A stretch of 64,000 bases of DNA from Nocardia caishijiensis NBRC 108228 (GTDB lineage: Bacteria; Actinomycetota; Actinomycetes; Mycobacteriales; Mycobacteriaceae), in assembly GCF_001612825.1 (NCBI RefSeq), contig NZ_BDBE01000030.1, positions 62,001 through 126,000 on the forward strand, written 5' to 3'. A program made the translations under genes and the position numbers. The notes below the pieces were generated by a model, which did no database searches, had not been told where the DNA came from, and saw nothing but the letters and a program-made list of their open reading frames with translations. Position 1 is the stretch's first letter; every line of letters begins with the position of its first letter. This document shows positions 42,537 to 51,317 of the stretch, piece by piece.

Positions 42537-44483
42537 ATGTCCAGTCCGACCATCCCCACCGCCTCCCGGCTGCGCGATCTCACCGACGCCCAGTTCCGCG
42601 AGCGCTACTGTGCCGACAGATTCAGCGCCACCGTGATCACCAACCGGCTGCGCTACGCGGTCGAGCACATGTCCACCGGGTTCATGCGCGAGGCGTTCTC
42701 GCCGATAATCCGCGACTGGTACGACTTCGCCTGCACCATCAGCGGTCCCGCGAACAAGGGCTATCCGATGGCCGTGGTCAGCAACAGTCTGGTGGTGTTC
42801 CTCGGCACCATGGGTGACGCGGTCCGCAACGCCGTGGAGGAGTACGGGCCCGAGAACCTGCGTCCCGGCGACGTGTTGATCTGCAACGACCCGTACCGTG
42901 GGGGCAGGCACGTGAACGACGTGGCCTTCACCCGCCCGGTGTTCGTCGACGGGGAGATCGTCTCCTTCGTCACCATGTGCGCGCACCAACTCGACATGGG
43001 TGGCACGGTGCCCGGCGGCTTCTCCGCGACCAAGAGCAACGTCTACGAGAACGGCCTCGTCATTCCGCCGATGCTGCTGTGGTCGCAGGACCAACCGGTG
43101 CGCTCCACGTTCAGCCTGATCTTCGACAACACCCGTTGGGGCGGCATGCTGCTGCCCGACTTCAAGAGCATCTTCCAGCAGCTGAAGCTGGGGGAGCGCC
43201 TGATCCTGGAGAACATCGAAAGGTACGGACTCGAGGCCTATCTCGGCACGCTCGACTACTCCTGCGACACCTCCGCCGAGCGCATGCGCGACGCGATCGC
43301 GCTGGTACCCGACGGCGACTACGCGGGCTCGGCGCTGATCGACGCCGACGGCCTCGACGACACCGTCGACTACACCGTGCGGGTCCTCGTGCGCAAGCGC
43401 GGCGAGGACATGGAGATCGACCTGTCCGGCACCTCGCCCCAGGCCAGGACCTGCATCAACTGCGGCGTACTCGACGCCAAAACCGCTGTGGGCGTCGCCC
43501 TCACGATGCTGCTCGACCCGACGGTGCCGTTCACCTCCGGCACCTGGCGCAATGTCGACCTCGCGGTCCCACCGGGCACCATCGTCTCCTCGCTGCCACC
43601 CGACGGCGGCATCATGATGTTCTGGGAGGCCTCCGGCGCCGTCGGGTCCGCGATCTTCGACGCCCTCAACCCCGTCCTCGGCAAGCACGGCGTCGGTGGT
43701 GACTACGGCTCGACCAACACCCACAACGCCTCCGGCCTGCGGGCCGACGGCACCCCGTGGACCTCGGCCACCCAGTGCGGCGGCGAACACGGACCGTGGG
43801 GCGCGACCCATGTCGGCGACGGCGACAGCTACACCGTCCTGTTCACGCTCAACAACCTCGACCCCGCGACCGAGACGATCGAACGCGAGTCGCCGGTGGT
43901 GCTGTTGCGCAAGGAACACGCCATCGACACCGGCGGCGCGGGCACCTTTCGCGGCGGCGCGGCCAATCTCAAGGACGCGCTGTGGCTCACCGCCGGCGCG
44001 CACCACCTGTCACCGTTCCGCACGAAACAGCCCTCGGGCGTCGGCGCCAACGGCGGACAGGCCGGGCCCACCGGAGCGATGTGGCTGTTCCCGCCGCGTG
44101 CGGACGGCGCGGCCCCCGGCCTGCTCGGCACCGACGCGCAGGTCTACGCCGACAGTGTGCCGGTCGCCGGAGTCCTCGACCCGGAAACCAAGGCGCTGGA
44201 CCCGGTGGACGGCCGCTACCACTACTTCGCCGCCGAGCAGGTGTGGTCGACGGGACCGAACACGATCCTGCGCTGCCTCACCAACGGTGGTGGCGGATGG
44301 GGCGACCCGCTGCACCGTGATCCCGAACGGGTGCTCGCCGACGTCCGCAACGAGTACGTGAGCGTCGCGGGCGCCGCACGCGACTACGGGGTCGTCGTCG
44401 AGGGCGACCCCCATCTCGACCCCGAGGGCCTGCGCATCGATCACGAGGCGACAGCGGCGCTGCGCGCCCGTCGCTGCGCCTGA
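42537..44483 (+). CDS. Hydantoinase B/oxoprolinase-family (acetone-carboxylase-beta-like) subunit, module 2
   Basis: This 648-residue HyuB-family protein shows NRLRYAVEHMSTGFMREAFS, NDPYRGGRHVNDVAF (metal-site region), CAHQLDMGGTVPGGF, DLSGTSPQARTCINCG and CLTNGGGGWGDPLHRDPERV. It should pair with the preceding HyuA-like protein. The gene is tightly packed between HyuA and the zinc alcohol dehydrogenase. The presence of a dedicated alcohol dehydrogenase next in line fits a route in which a secondary alcohol is oxidised to a ketone and then carboxylated, but hydrolysis of a cyclic amide cannot be excluded. Confidence 0.92.
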   Translation: MSSPTIPTASRLRDLTDAQFRERYCADRFSATVITNRLRYAVEHMSTGFMREAFSPIIRDWYDFACTISGPANKGYPMAVVSNSLVVFLGTMGDAVRNAVEEYGPENLRPGDVLICNDPYRGGRHVNDVAFTRPVFVDGEIVSFVTMCAHQLDMGGTVPGGFSATKSNVYENGLVIPPMLLWSQDQPVRSTFSLIFDNTRWGGMLLPDFKSIFQQLKLGERLILENIERYGLEAYLGTLDYSCDTSAERMRDAIALVPDGDYAGSALIDADGLDDTVDYTVRVLVRKRGEDMEIDLSGTSPQARTCINCGVLDAKTAVGVALTMLLDPTVPFTSGTWRNVDLAVPPGTIVSSLPPDGGIMMFWEASGAVGSAIFDALNPVLGKHGVGGDYGSTNTHNASGLRADGTPWTSATQCGGEHGPWGATHVGDGDSYTVLFTLNNLDPATETIERESPVVLLRKEHAIDTGGAGTFRGGAANLKDALWLTAGAHHLSPFRTKQPSGVGANGGQAGPTGAMWLFPPRADGAAPGLLGTDAQVYADSVPVAGVLDPETKALDPVDGRYHYFAAEQVWSTGPNTILRCLTNGGGGWGDPLHRDPERVLADVRNEYVSVAGAARDYGVVVEGDPHLDPEGLRIDHEATAALRARRCA

Positions 44484-44511
44484 TTTGCTCGCACGAGACA
44501 GGAGAAAACTG

Positions 44512-45528
44512 ATGAAGGGGATCTTGTTCCCGGGAGACGGCACCACGGTGCTGACGGACTTCCCCCAACCCGAACCGGGCTACGGCGAAGTCGTGGTGAA
44601 GATCCGCGCCTCGGGAATGTGCGGCTCCGACCTGCACTTCTACCACGGCGCTTTCGATTTCGACCACGGTGTGATCCAGGGTCACGAACCGTGCGGTGAG
44701 GTGTACGCGGTCGGCGACGGTGTCGACCCGGCGCGCTTCGCCGTCGGTGACCGGGTGATGATCCACCACTATTTCGGCTGCAACACCTGTCGCCGTTGTC
44801 GTGCGGGCTGGCCGCAGATGTGTGAGACCGCGCCGGGCAAGACCATGGCGGTGCACGTCAACGGCGGCCACACCCCCTTCGCCCTGGTGCCGACCGCGGC
44901 GCTGCTGCCGATGCCGGAAGGACTGTCGTTCAAGGCAGGCGCGGCCATCGGGTGCGGCACCGGGACGGCATGGGGTGCGATCAAGCGTGCCGGTGGCGTC
45001 GCAGACACGACCACGGTGGTCTTCGGGCAAGGGCCGGTCGGCCTTTCGGCGACGATGTTCGCCGCGTCGATGGGCGCCCGCGTGATCGCTGTCGACGTCG
45101 ACGACCGCAGACTCGCCGAGAGCGAACGGTTCGGTGCCGACATCGTCGTCAACTCCCGCGAGCAGTCCGTGGCCGAGGTCGTCGCCGAACACACCGGCGG
45201 CCGCAAGGCCGACGTCGTGCTGGAGACCTCCGGCCGGGCCGGTGAGGACGCCCTGGCCGTGCTCGGCACCTTCGGCCGAGCCGTGTTCATCGGCTTGCCC
45301 GGACACGTCGAGTTCACGACCCAGTCCGTCTACAAGAACCAGTGGACGCTGATGACGTCCTGGACCATGTCGACGATCGAACAGGCACGCTGCGCCGATT
45401 ACGTCGTGGCGCACGATCTTCCGGTCGACGACCTGTATTCGCACACTTGGACCCTCGAGCAGGCCGAAGCGGCCTACCGATGGTTCGACAAGCAGGACGC
45501 GGGCAAGGGCGTCTTCCTTTTCGACTGA
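44512..45528 (+). CDS. Zinc-dependent alcohol dehydrogenase (module 2)
   Basis: This 338-residue medium-chain dehydrogenase has SGMCGSDLHFYHG (catalytic Cys), GHEPCGEVYAVGDGVD (His-Glu), a structural-zinc loop CNTCRRCRAGWPQMC and a Rossmann motif VVFGQGPVGLSATMFAASMG. The ATG has AGGAG upstream; the earlier in-frame start at 44485 lacks one. It is shorter than typical horse-liver-type enzymes and resembles threonine/sorbitol-dehydrogenase-like members. It is cotranscribed with the Hyu genes and replaces the SDRs of module 1. Confidence 0.92.
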   Translation: MKGILFPGDGTTVLTDFPQPEPGYGEVVVKIRASGMCGSDLHFYHGAFDFDHGVIQGHEPCGEVYAVGDGVDPARFAVGDRVMIHHYFGCNTCRRCRAGWPQMCETAPGKTMAVHVNGGHTPFALVPTAALLPMPEGLSFKAGAAIGCGTGTAWGAIKRAGGVADTTTVVFGQGPVGLSATMFAASMGARVIAVDVDDRRLAESERFGADIVVNSREQSVAEVVAEHTGGRKADVVLETSGRAGEDALAVLGTFGRAVFIGLPGHVEFTTQSVYKNQWTLMTSWTMSTIEQARCADYVVAHDLPVDDLYSHTWTLEQAEAAYRWFDKQDAGKGVFLFD

Positions 45529-45561
45529 CCCCCACGTCCTTTCGTTGATTCGGAGAGATCT

Positions 45562-47037
45562 ATGACCACCACCCACCCGGTGCCCGCGTTCGTCGGCACG
45601 GCCAAGCACAACCTGATCGGCGGACGCTGGGTGCCCGCCGCCTCGGGCGAGACCATCGACGTCGTCAACCCCGCCACCGGTGCCACCATGGGCACGATCG
45701 CCGCGAGCGGCGCCGCCGATGTGGAGGCCGCCGTCGCGGCCGCCCGCACCGCCTTCGAAGGCGAATGGAGCCGGTGGACCCCGCACCAGCGTCGCTCGCT
45801 GATCCTGCGTGTCCACGACCTGGTCCTCGAGAACTTCGAGGAACTCGCCACCATCGAGACCCTGGACATGGGCGCCCCGCTGACCCGCACCCGCGGCCTG
45901 CGTGAGTGGACCTCGCAGGTACTGCAGTTCTTCGCCTCCCAGGTCGACGCGGGCACCGCGAGCACGCCGCCGAACTCGCTGCCCGGTGACTTCCTGACGC
46001 TGCGCTACCGCGAACCGGTCGGCGTCGTCGGCGGGATCATCCCGTGGAACGGCCCGCTCATCGGCCTCTGGTGGATCTTCGGCCCGGCCCTGGCGACCGG
46101 CTGCACCGCCGTGCTCAAGCCTGCCGAGGACGCGTCGCTGTCGGTGCTGCGGGTCGCCGAATTGCTCACCGAGGCAGGCGTTCCCGACGGTGTCGTCAAC
46201 GTGGTCACCGGTTACGGCAAGGACGCGGGCGCGGCGTTGGCCGAGCACCCCGGTGTGGACCGCATCGCGTTCACCGGTTCGGTCGGTACCGCCCAGACCA
46301 TCGTGCGCGCTTCGGCCGGGAACATGAAGCGGCTGCAGCTCGAGCTCGGTGGCAAGTCGCCCGACATCGTCTTCGCCGATGCCGATCTGGATCTGGCGGT
46401 GCCGGGCGCGGCGATGGGCGTGTACACCAACAGCGGCCAGGTCTGCGTGGCCGGCACCCGCATCTTCGTCCAGCGCTCGATCCACGACGAATTCGTCTCG
46501 CGCATGGCCGAATTCACCCAGACGATCCGGGTGGGTGACGGCCTCGATCCGAACAGCCAACTGGGCCCGCTGATCTCACAGCGCCAACTCGACCGGGTGC
46601 TGAACTACATCGACATCGGTTCCGGCGAAGCCGAACTGGTCAGCGGCGGTAAGCGGCTCGACGGCGACCGCGCGTCGGGCTTCTTCGTCGAACCCACGGT
46701 GTTCGCCTCGGCCACCAACGAGATGACCATCGCGCAGGAGGAGATCTTCGGCCCGGTGGCGACGGTGATCCCGTTCGACGACATCGACGAGGCGCTGCGC
46801 CTGGCCAACGCCACCCCGTACGGGCTGGCCGGAGGGGTCTGGACCAGGGATCTCAGCACCGCGCACAAGGTGTCGCGCGGCATCAACGCGGGCACCGTCT
46901 GGGTGAACTGCTACGGGATCCTCGACCCGTCGGTCGGCTTCGGCGGAACGAAGATGAGCGGCTACGGCTGGAAGGGCGGCCGCGAACACGTGGAGAGCTA
47001 CCTCTACCCGAAGGCCGTCTACATGAACCTGGGCTGA
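45562..47037 (+). CDS. Aldehyde dehydrogenase (module 2)
   Basis: This 491-residue enzyme has VVGGIIPWNGPLIGLWWIFG (cofactor entry), FTGSVGTAQ, the catalytic Glu in LELGGKSPDI and catalytic Cys in NSGQVCVAGTR, with a C-terminal VGFGGTKMSGYGWKGGREH. It is the last gene of module 2 and is closed by a strong bidirectional hairpin. Its homologue in module 1 supports duplication of the whole route. A role in oxidising an aldehyde to an acid before CoA activation is plausible. Confidence 0.94.
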   Translation: MTTTHPVPAFVGTAKHNLIGGRWVPAASGETIDVVNPATGATMGTIAASGAADVEAAVAAARTAFEGEWSRWTPHQRRSLILRVHDLVLENFEELATIETLDMGAPLTRTRGLREWTSQVLQFFASQVDAGTASTPPNSLPGDFLTLRYREPVGVVGGIIPWNGPLIGLWWIFGPALATGCTAVLKPAEDASLSVLRVAELLTEAGVPDGVVNVVTGYGKDAGAALAEHPGVDRIAFTGSVGTAQTIVRASAGNMKRLQLELGGKSPDIVFADADLDLAVPGAAMGVYTNSGQVCVAGTRIFVQRSIHDEFVSRMAEFTQTIRVGDGLDPNSQLGPLISQRQLDRVLNYIDIGSGEAELVSGGKRLDGDRASGFFVEPTVFASATNEMTIAQEEIFGPVATVIPFDDIDEALRLANATPYGLAGGVWTRDLSTAHKVSRGINAGTVWVNCYGILDPSVGFGGTKMSGYGWKGGREHVESYLYPKAVYMNLG

Positions 47038-47049
47038 GCCGCCCAGCGA

Positions 47050-47085
47050 GAACGGCCGGGAGACGATGACGTCTCCCGGCCGTTC
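47050..47085. terminator. Bidirectional terminator between module 2 and the MFS gene
   Basis: Exact 15-bp arms GAACGGCCGGGAGAC and GTCTCCCGGCCGTTC close a six-base loop, placed between convergent stop codons. Confidence 0.8.
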
Positions 47086-47101
47086 GCCTGTTCGTGGAGG
47101 A

Positions 47102-48412
47102 TCAGCGTGCCACGCGCAGCCGTTCCCGATCGCGGAGCGGGTCGGCGAGGAACAACGCCGCCACGGCGGCGATCGCGCCCACCACGCCGAGGCACTGGAA
47201 GGCGGCCGTATAGCCGTCGACCTTGCTCGCCGAAGCATCGACCACGATCCCCATCGACCACGGACCGATGATGCCGCCGATCGCCTGCAGTGCGAAGAAC
47301 GCGCCGATCACCCCGGCGGTCTGACGCGGCGGGCAGGTCGCGATCACCGCGGCATTGAGCAGCGGGAAGATCGCCACCACCAGGCCGTAGGCCAGCGACA
47401 CCGCGATCACCGCCAGCAGCGGCGACCCGAGCACGGGCAGGCTGAGAAGCAGCACGCCGGCGATCATGACACCGACACACGGCACGACCACCCGCACCAG
47501 CCGGGTCGACAGGCCACGACTCACGCCGCGGTCGCTGAGCCACGAGCCACCGACGAGCGTGGCGATCCCGACGAAACTCGGCGCGGCGAACAGCGTGCCC
47601 GACTCCAGTCGCGAGTAACCGAGGCCCTGTTCGAAATACGAAGGCAGCCAAGTCAATACGACCGACATCAGCGCGTACGCGGTGATCGCGACGACGACCG
47701 CGGACACGAAGGTCTTCGACGTCAGCAGCCGCCGCCACGGCACGGCGGGTTCGGTGGTGGAATCGTCGGGCACGGCATGCTTGCCACCCACTTGATAGGG
47801 GCCCGGTCGCCACGTCAGTAGCCACGGGACGCACCACAGGGCGGTCGCGGCCGCGAGCACGGTGATCGCCGCGCGCCAGCCGTATTCCGCGACGACCAGC
47901 GCCAGCAGGGGCACGACGGCCATCTTGGCCAGCATGCTGCCCGTGAGAATGAGTCCACTGGGTAGTCCGCGCTTGTTCGGCGGATGCCACGAATACGCCG
48001 CGGTGTGCAGGAGAGCCGAGGTCGGCCCTTCCGTGAAGCCGAGCAGCATCCGGCTCAGCAGCAGCACGGCGAAGGTCGCCCACACCACCAGCGGCAGCAT
48101 GACCAGACCCCACAGCACCGCGATGAGCGCGATCGACCAGCGCAGCGCCAGGAGCTTGTTGATCGGTCCCGCGAGGAACCCGCCGACGGTGAAAGCGAGG
48201 AAGAACAGACTGCCCGTGAACCCGATCTGCGAGGCGCTCAGATCCAGATCCTCGCGCAGCGGCTGAGCGATGAGCCCGAACACCGCCTTGTCGGAGGCGT
48301 TGAGGAGGTAGAGCACCACCAGCATTCCGGTCAGACCCCACCCGGTCATCCCGGGGCCCGGGGTCGGTGGTGGCGTGGCGGGCGAGGTTTGCTCTTGCGC
48401 GAGTTGTGTCAC
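47102..48412 (-). CDS. MFS transporter, anion:cation symporter (ACS)-like
   Basis: This 436-residue protein starts at a GTG at 48412 with AAGGA upstream; the longer frame adds an arginine-rich stretch that overlaps a hairpin. About twelve hydrophobic segments are visible, with LYLLNASDKAVFGLIAQPLR in TM1 and LLLSRMLLGFTEGPTSALLH in the TM4 area, a pattern of the ACS/phthalate-type permease group. ACS members import organic anions such as phthalate, tartrate, galactarate or 4-hydroxyphenylacetate. It lies downstream of a secreted-protein gene on the same strand, with a hairpin between. Confidence 0.87.
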   Translation of the reverse strand: MTQLAQEQTSPATPPPTPGPGMTGWGLTGMLVVLYLLNASDKAVFGLIAQPLREDLDLSASQIGFTGSLFFLAFTVGGFLAGPINKLLALRWSIALIAVLWGLVMLPLVVWATFAVLLLSRMLLGFTEGPTSALLHTAAYSWHPPNKRGLPSGLILTGSMLAKMAVVPLLALVVAEYGWRAAITVLAAATALWCVPWLLTWRPGPYQVGGKHAVPDDSTTEPAVPWRRLLTSKTFVSAVVVAITAYALMSVVLTWLPSYFEQGLGYSRLESGTLFAAPSFVGIATLVGGSWLSDRGVSRGLSTRLVRVVVPCVGVMIAGVLLLSLPVLGSPLLAVIAVSLAYGLVVAIFPLLNAAVIATCPPRQTAGVIGAFFALQAIGGIIGPWSMGIVVDASASKVDGYTAAFQCLGVVGAIAAVAALFLADPLRDRERLRVAR

Positions 48413-48430
48413 GTGCGTGTCCTTCGGTGG

Positions 48431-48471
48431 CTCGGGGTCGCTTCGCTCGGCACGAGGTGGGCGACCCCGAG
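48431..48471 (-). terminator. Hairpin between secreted-protein and MFS genes
   Basis: Arms CTCGGGGTCGC and GCGACCCCGAG are exact complements with a 19-base spacer. It could end the secreted-protein transcript or reduce read-through into the MFS gene. Confidence 0.5.
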
Positions 48472-48489
48472 GAGCCGCCCACCGGCCGT

Positions 48490-49188
48490 CTATTTCTGGC
48501 TGGGGAACGGGGCGTTGACCGTGTCCTGGTACTGGATGACGGCCGCGATCGCCACCGGAGCGCCGACCAGGATCGCGCCGGTCAGCACACCGATCGGGGC
48601 CAGGGCGGCGGCGCCGATGAGGCAACCGGCCAGCGGGCCCGCACCGAAGAGCAATGCCAGGGGCCCGGTGGCGACACCGGCTGTCACGCCGCCGAGCAGG
48701 CAGCCGATCGTGCCCGCGCCGACCGCTCCGACCATGGCGCCGACGGCCGCACCCATCGAGATGGTCGAGGTCATCCGCGACCAGGCGGCCTGCTCACGGT
48801 CGTACGGAGATTTCCACGGTGCCTGTTCCTGGTGGGGGAGCGCGACGGGTCGGTAGTGGGCGCGGGCGGGATCGAGCACCGGTGTCAGGCGCGCGGTGTC
48901 GCCGGTGATGGCCACGTCGATCGGAAACGCGATGTCGTCGACGTTGAACTCGAGCGGCACGCCGGCCAGGATCTCGCCGCGGTCGGACCGGATCTGGAAC
49001 TGACCGTTGTCCACGATGAGCGCGCCGTGCTCGATCTCGATGACGGCCGCGGTTCCGTCCTTGTACGCGGTGTAGTTCACGCCGGGGACGATGTCGACGC
49101 TGAGGGGGTCGGCGGCAGCGACGGTCGAGGTCAGGACCAGGGCGCTGAGCGTGGCGGCACAGACGCCGGCCAGACGAGTGGGTTTCAT
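48490..49188 (-). CDS. Secreted hypothetical protein with glycine/alanine-rich hydrophobic C-terminus
   Basis: This 232-residue protein begins MKPTRLAGVCAATLSALVLT with a signal peptide probably cleaved after VAAA. A beta-rich middle follows (DIVPGVNYTAYKDGTAAVIE, IEHGALIVDNGQFQIRSDRG), then a long Gly/Ala-rich hydrophobic region (about 140-220) that could insert in or cross a membrane. Similar secreted proteins are common in Nocardia and Rhodococcus, but I do not know a function. GAGGAG precedes the ATG. An AT-rich palindrome 143 bp upstream hints at membership of the regulon. It could be an outer-envelope (mycomembrane) component, though that is a guess. Confidence 0.7.
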   Translation of the reverse strand: MKPTRLAGVCAATLSALVLTSTVAAADPLSVDIVPGVNYTAYKDGTAAVIEIEHGALIVDNGQFQIRSDRGEILAGVPLEFNVDDIAFPIDVAITGDTARLTPVLDPARAHYRPVALPHQEQAPWKSPYDREQAAWSRMTSTISMGAAVGAMVGAVGAGTIGCLLGGVTAGVATGPLALLFGAGPLAGCLIGAAALAPIGVLTGAILVGAPVAIAAVIQYQDTVNAPFPSQK

Positions 49189-49330
49189 AGTGCTCCTCGA
49201 AAAAAGGGGGGGTTGGAGTTCTGACGCGCCGGCCACCGATGTCGGGTAACGGGAGGCTTGCTGGTGGGCAGAAACTGCCGCCGGACAGCGCGAGATCTGC
49301 ATCGGACCGCAAGCGGATCGGAGCAGCACG

Positions 49331-49344
49331 CATAATATATTCGC
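49331..49344. promoter_or_regulatory. AT-rich palindrome site (TRAP/secreted-protein divergent region, left)
   Basis: CATAATATATTCGC has the first 11 bases of the recurring palindrome intact, within GCA...CTGC. The 420-bp divergent gap contains this site, the one at 49450 and no convincing gene. Confidence 0.55.
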
Positions 49345-49449
49345 TGCGCAAGATTTCAGATCGGGTTTTCCGAGAACTTCGGCCGAATGCGGACTTCGGC
49401 GCCAGTTCGGTCGAATCACCAGTGACGCGTCACACCTATTGATACGATG

Positions 49450-49463
49450 CTTTATATATTATG
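49450..49463. promoter_or_regulatory. AT-rich palindrome site (upstream of TRAP operon)
   Basis: CTTTATATATTATG matches the recurring palindrome at 12 of 14 positions. It is 146 bp before the chosen TRAP binding-protein ATG, farther than usual, so the transcript has a long leader or starts elsewhere. Confidence 0.55.
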
Positions 49464-49608
49464 TGGAACTGTGGCGTCGGCCACCCCTGATGAAGACGGA
49501 GAGCAGCGTGGGTTTCAACCATCGAGCCACCCCACCCGAGAGGGATCCGGTGGCGCCGACTACCTCGCTTCGACGGCTGCCCGGAGCTTGCTCGGGTGGT
49601 GGCAAGCC

Positions 49609-50661
49609 ATGACGCGCCGTCCGAAAGCGGCATTGGCAGCGCTGGCCGCGATTCTGGTCGCCACCGTGGGCTGCGGCTCGGCGGAACACGGCTCCGACGG
49701 TGGCATCACGCTGGTGGTGGCCGACGGATTCTCCGGCGGGCATCCGGTCAGCAAGGGTGGCTCCGCCCCGTTTTTTGCTTATCTGCGTGAGCACGGCCCC
49801 GAGGTCGGCTTGCACCTGGACCACTACGGTGCCGGACAACTGGGCAAGACCCAGGAAATGCTCACCCTCGTCCGAACCCGCGCCGTCGACATGGGATTCG
49901 TCCTGCCTGCCTACCTGGCCGACGAGTTGCCACTGACCGGCGTGGGCGATCTTCCGGGGCTGACAGACGATCCGTGCACGACGGTTCAGGTGCTCGATCC
50001 CCTGGTGAAACCCGGCGGGATCATCTACGACAAGGAGATCGAGCAACGCGGCGTCGTGCCACTGTGGGGCGCTGCCGTTTCCGGGATCGAGGTCTTCACC
50101 GCCGACCGTCGCGCCACCCGACCCGAGGACCTCGCGGGCCTGCTGGTGCGTTCGCCCGGTGGCGTGGGCGACCGGGTCGCGAAAGGCCTTGGCGTGGCCC
50201 CGGTCTCGTTGCCGGTAGGCGACATGTACGAGGCGCTCTCACGCGGAACGATCGATGGTGCGCTGCTGCCGCGCTACGCCGTGCTCTCCTACAGCTTCCA
50301 GGAGGTACTGCGGTACGGCACGCTGCGGGCGAATCTGGGCTCGAGCAGCATCTGGTTCACCATGAACGCCGATGCCTGGGCCGAGCTCGACGACGCGCAA
50401 CGACGGGTGGTGCAGGAGGCCGCCGAAGTGGCGCGCGCGGGAGCCTGCGCGTCGATCGCCGCGGCCGACGCGAAGGCCGTCGACGCGATGCGGGCGGCCG
50501 GAATCCAATTCGACGAGGTCAGCCCACAGACCCGCCCGCAGTGGGACGCCGCGCTCGCGAGCGTGCGCGCCGAATGGGTTCGCGACCTGGAATCAGCGGG
50601 CCTGGACGCCCGCGAGGTTCTCGACGCGATCGAAGCCCGGGTCGGGGGAGCGGCGAAATGA
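49609..50661 (+). CDS. TRAP transporter substrate-binding lipoprotein (DctP family)
   Basis: This 350-residue protein has a lipoprotein signal (AALAALAAILVATVGC, lipobox VGC), so it is membrane-anchored outside. The DctP fold is shown by VVADGFSGGHPVSKGGSAPF, FHLDHYGAGQLGKTQE-like organisation (seen as LHLDHYGAGQLGKTQEML), AVDMGFVLPAYLADELPLTG and a helix-strand RPEDLAGLLVRSPGGVGDRV. The long frame from 49447 includes an unconvincing N-terminus and the AT-rich site region. Its stop overlaps the small permease start. TRAP binding proteins take carboxylates with few exceptions, so an organic acid is likely. Confidence 0.88.
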   Translation: MTRRPKAALAALAAILVATVGCGSAEHGSDGGITLVVADGFSGGHPVSKGGSAPFFAYLREHGPEVGLHLDHYGAGQLGKTQEMLTLVRTRAVDMGFVLPAYLADELPLTGVGDLPGLTDDPCTTVQVLDPLVKPGGIIYDKEIEQRGVVPLWGAAVSGIEVFTADRRATRPEDLAGLLVRSPGGVGDRVAKGLGVAPVSLPVGDMYEALSRGTIDGALLPRYAVLSYSFQEVLRYGTLRANLGSSSIWFTMNADAWAELDDAQRRVVQEAAEVARAGACASIAAADAKAVDAMRAAGIQFDEVSPQTRPQWDAALASVRAEWVRDLESAGLDAREVLDAIEARVGGAAK

Positions 50662-51317
50662 GTATCGTTCACCCCTTCCGCCACGGCACCGCCCAGCGCA
50701 CCATGTTCGGTTATCGCACCGAGCAACACCCCGGACTGGATCGCGTCCAGAACGGCATCTCGGCGGTCTGTGGTGTCATCGCGGGAATCGCGATCGTCGC
50801 GATCGTCGCGCTGACGCTGGTCGACGTGGTCCTGCGTACCTTCTTCTCCGTCACTCTGGGCTGGGCGGTCGCTTTCATCGAGATGTACCTGCTCACCATC
50901 GTCGCTTTCTTCGGGCTGGTGACCGCCTACCGCAGCGGCGCCCACGTCGCCGTCACCAGCCTCTTCCACCGCCTGGGCGTGCGGATGCGGAAAGTCCTGC
51001 TGATACTGGCCTACCTCGTGCTGCTCATCGGCATGGGCGCACTGCTCATCGCCGGTATCGAAGGACTGGTGTTCGCGATCGCCATCGACGAAGGACCGAT
51101 CCGCGGTTCTTCGGAACTGCTCATACCCGGGTGGTTCATGCGCGCGATCCTGCCCGTCTCGATGGTCCTCGGCATGATCGTGGTGCTCATCGATCTCATC
51201 CGCGAGCTGATCGCGCCCTGGACAGTCCTCGCCACCGACTACGACCCAGGCGACACACCTGAAACCGAAGTGGCTACAAGCCATTCCGGAACCGACATCG
51301 CGGGAGGTGCGCGATGA
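50658..51317 (+). CDS. TRAP transporter small permease (DctQ family)
   Basis: This 219-residue protein has four transmembrane segments (for example GVIAGIAIVAIVALTLVDVV and LILAYLVLLIGMGALLIAGI) and the DctQ signature DVVLRTFFSVTLGWAVAFIE. ATGA overlaps link it to the binding protein and to the large permease. The charged C-terminal tail of about 25 residues is longer than usual. It should form the membrane complex with the large permease. Confidence 0.9.
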   Translation: MSIVHPFRHGTAQRTMFGYRTEQHPGLDRVQNGISAVCGVIAGIAIVAIVALTLVDVVLRTFFSVTLGWAVAFIEMYLLTIVAFFGLVTAYRSGAHVAVTSLFHRLGVRMRKVLLILAYLVLLIGMGALLIAGIEGLVFAIAIDEGPIRGSSELLIPGWFMRAILPVSMVLGMIVVLIDLIRELIAPWTVLATDYDPGDTPETEVATSHSGTDIAGGAR

